Source of the DNA: Bacteroidales bacterium
GTDB taxonomy: Bacteria; Bacteroidota; Bacteroidia; Bacteroidales; Paludibacteraceae
Direction: 5' to 3'
DNA: 47,044 nt
Assembly: GCA_015061145.1 (NCBI GenBank)
Contig: SUXD01000021.1
Coordinates: 1-47,044 of the forward strand
Below, piece by piece: positions 41,201-47,044 of the stretch (position 1 is the first letter of the stretch; the number at the start of each line of letters is the position of its first letter). Position numbers and translations under genes: made by a program. Below the pieces are notes generated by a model that did not search any database, had not been told where the DNA came from, and was given only the letters and a program-made list of their open reading frames with translations.

Positions 41201-44200
41201 CAGTGGTACGCCTACAGCGTTGGGCGAGTTCAACTTTACGGTAACGCCCACGCCGCTATATGGCACGATAGCGCCTTTGACGGGAAAAATCACGGTGAAC
41301 GCCGTTCCGACGGTTTCGGCAGGTGGCAATACGGCAACAGCCTTCTCTGTGGCACAAAACGAAACATTGACGCTCACACCTTCAGTTGCAGGCGGTGCAT
41401 GGAATGTGGATAACACGAATGTTGTCGAAATTTCGGGTAATGTATTGACAGGCAAATCCGTAGGCACTACCACCGCCACCTATTCGGTAAACGGTTGCGA
41501 TGTGACGGTGAATATCACCGTCACCGCTCCGAATGTCTCCACATTCGAGTTGACAAGCGACAATGCAACGCAGACCTTCTGCGCAGGTCCAGCTTTGGAG
41601 GATATCGTTTACGCGGCATCCAATGTATCGGATGTTGAGGTGACAGGACTTCCTACCGGCGTAAATTATACATTTGAGAATAATACGCTGACCATCAGTG
41701 GTACGCCTACAGCGTTGGGCGAGTTCAACTTTACGGTAACGCCCACGCCGCTATATGGCACGATAGCGCCTTTGACGGGAAAAATCACGGTGAACGCCGT
41801 TCCGACGGTTTCGGCAGGTGGCAATACGGCAACAGCCTTCTCTGTGGCACAAAACGAAACATTGACGCTCACACCTTCAGTTGCAGGCGGTGCATGGAAT
41901 GTGGATAACACGAATGTTGCCGAGATTTCGGCCGAAGGCGTGGTTACGGGCAAAAAAGTCGGTTCAACCACCGCCACTTATTCGGTAAATGGTTGCGATG
42001 TGACGGTGAACATCACCGTCACCGCTCCGAATGTCTCCACATTCGAGTTGACAAGCAATAATGCAACGCAAACTTTCTGCCAAGGCGAGAAACTGGTGGA
42101 TATTGTTTACTCAGCATCCAATGTTTCGGATGTCGAGGTGACAGGTCTCCCCGTCGGTGTGACCTCGAATTTTGCGAATAACACGCTGACCATCAGCGGT
42201 ACGCCTACAGAGTCGGGCGAGTTCAACTTCACGGTAACGCCCACGCCGCTTTATGGTACGATTGAGCCTTTAACTGGCAAAATTACGGTGAACGCAATGC
42301 CCGTCATAAGTCACGAAGGCGTAGAAGGTACATCTTTTGAGGTGGAAAAAGACGGTACGATAACCTTGATGGCGACTACTTCATCCGCTTTGACAGGTAG
42401 ATTCTCGGTTTCATCCTCACTGCAGGTGTTGTTCTCGCCGGGCAACCTGCAATATACCACCGCAGGTACGCACCAATGCGCTGACGGAACTACACAGCAG
42501 GGTACATGGCGTTTTGCCGAGCATCAGTGGGATATGGTTGGCGGCGATAATGCGAATATATCTTCCTCTTATACGGGTTGGATAGACCTTTTGGCTTATG
42601 GCACAAGCGGTTACAATAATAAATATCCGTATATGACAAGTACTTCGGGCAATGATTATTATAGAGGTGACATTGGCGGTAGCAATTACGATTGGGGCGT
42701 TTACAACCAGATAGGAGACGAACCCGCTGGTACATGGCGCACACCGACGATGGACGAATGGATGTATATTTTCGAAGGAAGAGAAAATGCCGACGATCTG
42801 TATGGCGTGGCGAGGGTGAATGATGTGAACGGTTTGATATTCCTGCCCGACGATTGGACACTTCCCGATGGCTTAACGTTCAATTCGGGCGGGGCGGACG
42901 GTTTGGGTAGCCAGTATTTCCAAACGGTGAACAATTATACGCTTGAACAATGGCAGGTGATGGAAGCTAAAGGCGCACTGTTCCTGCCGGCTGCAGGAAA
43001 TCGACAAAATACAAACAGCGGCTCGTTTGGAGAAAATGCGCTTTATTGGTCGTCGTCATATTCAGGATCTAATCCGACAGGCTTTTATTTCTTCTCTCGA
43101 AAAGGATATTTTGGTTACGGCGACGGTCGGATTTATAAAGGTCAATCCGTTCGCCTTGTGCAGGACTATAACGTGAACGGCACATGGACAGTAGCCGATG
43201 AAACTGTCGCCGAGATTTCCGCCGACGGCGTGGTGACTGGTAAAAAAGCAGGTTCGACAACAGCGACTTATACGATAAACGATTGTAGCAAAACGGTAAC
43301 TATTGTAGTTTCTGCTCCAGACGAGTCTTCTTTCGACTTGACGAGCGGCAACGCCACGCAGACCTTCTGCCAAGGCGAATCGTTGGCGGACATCGTTTAC
43401 ACGGCATCCAATGTTTCGGATGCGGCAGTGACGGGTCTTCCCGCCGGCGTGGATTATGAGTTCGCCAACAACACGCTGACCATCAGCGGTACACCGACAG
43501 CGTCGGGCGAGTTCGACTTCACGGTAACGCCCACGCCGCTATATGGCACGATAGCGCCCTTGACAGGCAAAATCACCGTGAACGCTGTGCCGACAGTATC
43601 AGTTTCAGGCAATGTGGTTACATCGGTTTCGTTGACTGAGAACGGAACGCAGGTACTCACGCCTTCAGTTGCAGGTGGCACATGGACAGTTGATGATGAA
43701 AGTATTGCCGAGATTGTAGATAACACTTTGACAGGCAAATCTGTAAATACCACAACCGCTACTTATACAGTAAACAATTGTAGTGTGACGATAAATATTA
43801 CGGTCAACGAAGCGCCGCAGGAACCTATCATAATGGGACCTGACGGTTACAAACAGGGCATGTGCGGTGGCGACGAGGTTCCGTTGCAAGGTTCGGCTAA
43901 AAATGTAGTAAAGGTGTATTGGACCAATTACGATGGAACGGTGGGCGAAGAAATTGATTGCTCGGCGACGGGTGAATATGAAGGTACATTTACATATAAA
44001 TATGTACCTCCGTTCCAGACAGAGAATGAGTTGATACAATATGTGACGCTTACAGGTGTGAATGCGGCAGGTGAGACGGCAGTGCAGACATTCAAGATAC
44101 AACGCTGGTTCATCGTTTTTGAGATGGACACTTATGGAACACTTACCTGCAAAGGAGCACACGACCTGAAGATAACTTTGCATAATGATGGTTTGCGAGG

Positions 44201-47012
44201 CGATTCGCAAAACTATAACATTGACAATGATTATGGCAATTGGACGCAATATGACATAAAAAATGGTGACGAATTCCCGTTGGATCATTTCGTACCGACC
44301 GACAGAGTCGGGAAAAGAACAGTGCGCGTGTCAGGTGATGACGATCCCACTACTGCGCCGCATCGCTATTGTGGTCAGAACTTGTATTTTGAGTATGAAG
44401 TGGCGAATGTGGAGATTGCAGAGCAGAACACTTGGCCTGCCAGCGTGGTAGAAAATGGCATTTTGACATTGAATACCAAGACGGTGACTGCTAATACTTA
44501 CATCCCCGAAGGTTATAGTGTGGTATATCAGTGGCAGAAATCTACCGACGATGGTGCCACATGGACTAATGTGGGCGAGAACAGTCCGTCTTATTCCGAG
44601 ACTTTCACCGAATCGGCATGCTATCAGGTGACAGCTACCATTACAGACGGCACGAATACTTTATGTAGCGGTTCTACGATAGAAAAGCATTGTGTTGAAA
44701 TGACATCAATTGTTAAAGGCGATGACAAGACCTTCTTCGTTTGTCCAGGTGACAATGTGACGCTTGAAGGCTATGCCGAAAATGTGACTTCAGCTACATG
44801 GTCCGAGGCTTCATTCAATCCTGCAACAATCAGCAATGGAACATGCGTTTCTAATAAAATCTATGTTGTTCCTGCTGATTTTGAAGGAGAGAAGGTGATT
44901 ACACTTTCATTTGAAGATGCAATGAGCAACAGGGCTGTACAAACATTTACCATTAAACGCAATCCTGATTATCAAGTGACGATTGACGCTCCAGAAGAAT
45001 ACTATGTATGCCTGAATGACGATGTGCAGTTGCAAGCCTCTGCAATCGAAGGAGCGGAGAACGAAAGATATGTATGGAATGTGACAGGGCAAGCTGGCAC
45101 GGCAATGAACGGCAAATATCGCTTGAACACGGCTTCGGTAGGCAATACGGTTATTTCTGTTACAGCTGCTGCCGACAACTATTGTCCGGCTACCAGTGCT
45201 GAGGTGAAAGTCTTTGTTACCGATTTGTCGGCGAATATCGCAACAAACCGCGCTTATATCTGTACCGACAGCGAAGGGACTGATGGTGCTGAAACGGCGA
45301 TAAATCTTATTGTAACCAATGCTGCTGGTTTGTCAGAGAATATCACGTGGTATAGAAATGATGTGCCGGTAGTTGGCGAGAGCGGCAGCACATTCACGGT
45401 GAGTCAAGCCGGAAATTATTATGCGTTAGTGGCTACGCAGGATGCAGCAGGCAATGCGGTTTGCGAAGTGCGTTCGAATACGTTGAACATTACAGCGGTG
45501 GAACTGAAAATGGGTGAACGGCAGACGCCAGACCCGATTTGTGCAGGTCAGAACATTTCGTTGGAAGGCCGTGCCGATAATGCGGATGCAAATACTACAT
45601 TCAGTTGGAAAGACAGCAACGGCAAAGACTGGGGAACAGCCAAACGACTTGTGTTGCCACCGCAAACGGCTACTACGCCTAACGAACAGACGACATATAT
45701 TTTCACTGCAACCAAAGGCGTATGTTATGCAACTCAAGAATTTGTAGTGACAGTTCGCCCGTATGTAGAACTGGATATCAACGACAACGGAATCACTGCA
45801 ATATGTAAGGATAACAAAGAAGGCAAGACCATCAGTGTAGAAAATGCCGTGCCTTTAAATGCACATTACTCATGGCAGATGAATGGTCGCGAGGTGGCAA
45901 CGGGTGACGTGTTCCGCTTGCCGGCTACAGCGGCCAAATCGGCGCAGAAGGTTATTGTGGTCGGTTCGGCTGACGGTTATTGCGACACGCAAAGCGAAAC
46001 AAACAGCAAATATCAGTTTGTTTACGACGTGAGCGATTTTACATGGAATTTCGATGCCCCAAGAACCTACTGTCCAGGCGATGAGGTGAATCTTGGCGTC
46101 AATGTAAATGAAACTGGAACTTCAGGAAGTGTATTCACATACAAATGGTACGAGAATGGCGCAGCGTCTGCTTCGTCTTCGTCGTCATTGCAAACTTATC
46201 CTGAAGGTGATACCGAGTTCTATGTGGTGATGTCAAACGGCTATTGTACATACGAGAGCGCACATGTGACGGTTCTCGAGACGAACGTGTCGGTTGAGGT
46301 TTCCGATGACTTCTCTGTATGCCCCGGTGACGAAGCGGTAGTGTCGCTTAAACCGGCTGAAGCTTCTGCGAAAATCAATTGGACTAAAACAGACAGCGAT
46401 GGCACAAGAACAATTGGCAGTGGCGTAAAGGTTACCGATAAACCGCAGCAAAATACAGTTTATACGGCAACTTTGAGTAATAAAGGTTGTGAAAATAAAG
46501 TGGAAGTCTATGTGACGATGTGGCCGGTGCCATCAATAGACACGGTGGTGACAGTGGACAATCCGAAGATGGTAGAGATCCTTCCTAGCGGCGGCACGAG
46601 CCCATACGACTACGCGATAGACGGCGACGGTCCGTCCGACTATCAGACCGGCGCGATATTCAACGGCGTGAAGCTGGGCCGTCACACGGCTTACGTGAAG
46701 GATGAGAACGGCTGCCGGACGTCCTACGTGTTCGAGACGGAGGCGCTTCCAGTCGAGTTCCCGATGTACTTCACGCCTAACGGCGACGGCCTGAACGACG
46801 TATGGAACCCGAAGAACATCGACATTTTCGAGCGCGTTGAGCTTGTGATCTACGACCGCTTCGGCAAGGAAGTGTTCCGCACGCACGACCCTCTCGAGGG
46901 CTGGGACGGCCTTTATTTGGGCAAGCGTCTGCCGAGCACGGACTACTGGTACCTTCTCCACATCGAGGAGACCGGCAAGCGTTACACGGGACACTTTACG
47001 TTAATCAATTAG
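38277..47012 (+). CDS. Giant T9SS-exported protein: GH87-like alpha-1,3-glucanase with Ig-like repeats and type B sorting domain
   Basis: 2911 residues from ATG 38277. Signal peptide ends SLQAQ. Residues about 28-183: CBM35/6-like beta-sandwich (RYEADAATLGG; GVYFDFIEVENV). About 195-585: right-handed beta-helix with D339 in NYADGVN and D362-D363 in NNGDDDMAVW, the D/+23/+24 spacing I recall for GH87 alpha-1,3-glucanases. About 590-752: two Ig-like domains. About 752-1845: five units of about 165 residues, each an Ig-like part (TISGTP...GEF) plus a BIG2-like part (VAEIS..GVVTGK), with a FISUMP-like domain nested in unit 3. About 1845-2762: more Ig/PKD-like domains with CxGD motifs. Then a SprB-type repeat and, from about 2824, the CHU_C domain (FTPNGDGLNDVW). 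Probably a surface-bound glucan-degrading or adhesive enzyme. Substrate is inferred. Confidence 0.88.
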   Translation: MKKNIILFLLSVLAFSLQAQQRGYYDAPYVRYEADAATLGGGATVQSSYNQDQITFEASDRTSVLANNGGSVTWNNVAGNFNKVGITLRFAIADGVNNRDGDVTRNVDLSINGTYVTTLTLHSQWSWEHLWDNGNGNNNGITNQNYRMRFDEIRYRVDNSYNGPITIKLEAKGSGVYFDFIEVENVPDAIGCPAGFTEYSGNGSDLQNFVDSHANCYIPAGTFNIGRTLELNADDKVLRGAGPWYTTINFTRKDANQGGLWSNFDARASDFSLTTSQSSRSNAYKGINGSWGPTSVIENVFVDHFECGAWIANYNTGWGNPTASGLTIRHCRLRNNYADGVNLCKGSHNCVVEHCSFRNNGDDDMAVWPADGQQCYNNTFQYNTAENCWRASSCALYGGYGNKWQYIVVKDNYEVGIRIASTFAGACFGDGAANEMNNIDVIGCGTWNSVYGLVEGAVEVTQSNYACNGVVKNVKLSCIDIIDSNSDAFQFRNENGNSIQNVQIDGITINGTSKRNYTNNAGWGNACGFRFIDNPTMNNCSHGTYNTDNSGTIKITDVEGEKIAAYGSKWNNMSTSTFASCVTVEDIEATITSNNSPVCEGETITLSGSQTGASSPAYTWKFSATGNYASATNVGTGSTLNITNATTANAGTYYFLVESNGYSDYDEAEVTVNAAPSAPSVSGTSVCSGQKATLTVTGSDTYKWYTAATGGIASGEGNSFTTPAITSNTDFYVSATKNGCESSRTKVTVALKDNMAIAKTSGDDNQQVCVNAQMGTIKYNVSNATGADVVWTPRKPAGVSDSYAGGTVTIEGTPSEIGEFTYVITPQGGCGTASAAGKITVNAIPTISAGGNVATTFSVAQNETLTLTPSIAGGTWNVDNTNVAEISAAGVVTGKSVNSTTATYTVNGCSVTINITVTAPNVSTFELTSDNASQTFCAGPALEDIVYAASNVSDVEVTGLPTGVNYTFENNTLTISGTPTALGEFNFTVTPTPLYGTIAPLTGKITVNAVPTVSAGGNTATAFSVAQNETLTLTPSVAGGAWNVDNTNVVEISGNVLTGKSVGTTTATYSVNGCDVTVNITVTAPNVSTFELTSDNATQTFCAGPALEDIVYAASNVSDVEVTGLPTGVNYTFENNTLTISGTPTALGEFNFTVTPTPLYGTIAPLTGKITVNAVPTVSAGGNTATAFSVAQNETLTLTPSVAGGAWNVDNTNVAEISAEGVVTGKKVGSTTATYSVNGCDVTVNITVTAPNVSTFELTSNNATQTFCQGEKLVDIVYSASNVSDVEVTGLPVGVTSNFANNTLTISGTPTESGEFNFTVTPTPLYGTIEPLTGKITVNAMPVISHEGVEGTSFEVEKDGTITLMATTSSALTGRFSVSSSLQVLFSPGNLQYTTAGTHQCADGTTQQGTWRFAEHQWDMVGGDNANISSSYTGWIDLLAYGTSGYNNKYPYMTSTSGNDYYRGDIGGSNYDWGVYNQIGDEPAGTWRTPTMDEWMYIFEGRENADDLYGVARVNDVNGLIFLPDDWTLPDGLTFNSGGADGLGSQYFQTVNNYTLEQWQVMEAKGALFLPAAGNRQNTNSGSFGENALYWSSSYSGSNPTGFYFFSRKGYFGYGDGRIYKGQSVRLVQDYNVNGTWTVADETVAEISADGVVTGKKAGSTTATYTINDCSKTVTIVVSAPDESSFDLTSGNATQTFCQGESLADIVYTASNVSDAAVTGLPAGVDYEFANNTLTISGTPTASGEFDFTVTPTPLYGTIAPLTGKITVNAVPTVSVSGNVVTSVSLTENGTQVLTPSVAGGTWTVDDESIAEIVDNTLTGKSVNTTTATYTVNNCSVTINITVNEAPQEPIIMGPDGYKQGMCGGDEVPLQGSAKNVVKVYWTNYDGTVGEEIDCSATGEYEGTFTYKYVPPFQTENELIQYVTLTGVNAAGETAVQTFKIQRWFIVFEMDTYGTLTCKGAHDLKITLHNDGLRGDSQNYNIDNDYGNWTQYDIKNGDEFPLDHFVPTDRVGKRTVRVSGDDDPTTAPHRYCGQNLYFEYEVANVEIAEQNTWPASVVENGILTLNTKTVTANTYIPEGYSVVYQWQKSTDDGATWTNVGENSPSYSETFTESACYQVTATITDGTNTLCSGSTIEKHCVEMTSIVKGDDKTFFVCPGDNVTLEGYAENVTSATWSEASFNPATISNGTCVSNKIYVVPADFEGEKVITLSFEDAMSNRAVQTFTIKRNPDYQVTIDAPEEYYVCLNDDVQLQASAIEGAENERYVWNVTGQAGTAMNGKYRLNTASVGNTVISVTAAADNYCPATSAEVKVFVTDLSANIATNRAYICTDSEGTDGAETAINLIVTNAAGLSENITWYRNDVPVVGESGSTFTVSQAGNYYALVATQDAAGNAVCEVRSNTLNITAVELKMGERQTPDPICAGQNISLEGRADNADANTTFSWKDSNGKDWGTAKRLVLPPQTATTPNEQTTYIFTATKGVCYATQEFVVTVRPYVELDINDNGITAICKDNKEGKTISVENAVPLNAHYSWQMNGREVATGDVFRLPATAAKSAQKVIVVGSADGYCDTQSETNSKYQFVYDVSDFTWNFDAPRTYCPGDEVNLGVNVNETGTSGSVFTYKWYENGAASASSSSSLQTYPEGDTEFYVVMSNGYCTYESAHVTVLETNVSVEVSDDFSVCPGDEAVVSLKPAEASAKINWTKTDSDGTRTIGSGVKVTDKPQQNTVYTATLSNKGCENKVEVYVTMWPVPSIDTVVTVDNPKMVEILPSGGTSPYDYAIDGDGPSDYQTGAIFNGVKLGRHTAYVKDENGCRTSYVFETEALPVEFPMYFTPNGDGLNDVWNPKNIDIFERVELVIYDRFGKEVFRTHDPLEGWDGLYLGKRLPSTDYWYLLHIEETGKRYTGHFTLIN
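41035..42290 (+). repeat. Near-identical 495-498-bp coding repeats inside the giant gene
   Basis: Units beginning near 41035, 41530 and 42028 repeat with periods of 495 and 498 bases. The stretches 41134-41424 and 41629-41919 appear identical base for base over roughly 290 bases; unit 3 is more diverged and then interrupted by another domain. Confidence 0.9.
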
Positions 47013-47044
47013 GAGAGTGAGAAATCAGAAACAAGATACAAGAA

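Noticed and set aside
41171-41479. Repeated antisense ORFs in the giant gene
   Set aside because: They appear twice only because the underlying coding repeat is duplicated.

Overview
The window looks like a chromosomal segment of a Bacteroidales-type Bacteroidota bacterium. Reasons: promoters of the form TTTG-N20-TAnnTTTG; almost no Shine-Dalgarno sites; an argF' transcarbamylase of the succinylornithine type; a fused SecDF; PorX and PorW/SprE of the type IX secretion system (T9SS); a DUF4834 protein; and cargo proteins with T9SS C-terminal domains. Species cannot be fixed from this sequence alone.

Layout. 1-600: 5' part of a family 2 glycosyltransferase (minus strand). 752-8273: housekeeping block with tRNA-Glu, rpsT, radC, proB-proA, a nitroreductase, then argF', a tiny secreted protein, an argB-like kinase and an argE-like deacylase. 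8295-11886: accessory island on the minus strand with an EcoRI-family adenine methyltransferase, a DUF262-HNH nuclease, a strongly folded putative RNA just upstream of them, and two overlapping unknown genes, one resembling BECR-fold nucleases. 12027-20746: protein export block with secDF and a porW-porX-tsaE operon. 20895-22423: a small membrane protein, then a REP-associated tyrosine transposase (RAYT) sitting between copies of a 234-bp palindromic repeat. 22457-31319: a secreted protein, fabG, metF (with an 11-bp tandem repeat in front), a lipoprotein, a polyphosphate polymerase cluster (VTC, DUF4956, DUF2490), glutaminyl cyclase and rnhB. 31320-38096: dnaG, a 5-formyl-THF cyclo-ligase, and a small surface-polysaccharide set (SDR, GNAT-like, glycosyltransferase, flippase). 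38277-47012: one 2911-residue secreted protein with a predicted GH87-like alpha-1,3-glucanase beta-helix, several Ig-like/BIG2-like repeats, a foreign domain nested inside one repeat, and a type B T9SS sorting domain.

How the parts fit. SecDF, PorW and PorX belong to the export route that the giant glucan-binding protein and the other signal-peptide proteins would use. The glutaminyl cyclase probably caps the N-terminal Gln exposed when signal peptides of such proteins are cut. proBA plus argF'/argB/argE cover proline and succinylated-intermediate arginine synthesis.

Most unusual: (a) the putative structured RNA at 10628-10809 with three competing stems and a terminator in front of a methyltransferase-nuclease pair; (b) the RAYT and its 234-bp hairpin-rich elements; (c) the mosaic giant protein, with a nested domain, nearly identical 495-bp repeats and a 3' end of different codon usage. 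All assignments come from reading the sequence and remembered family features; no database search was run.
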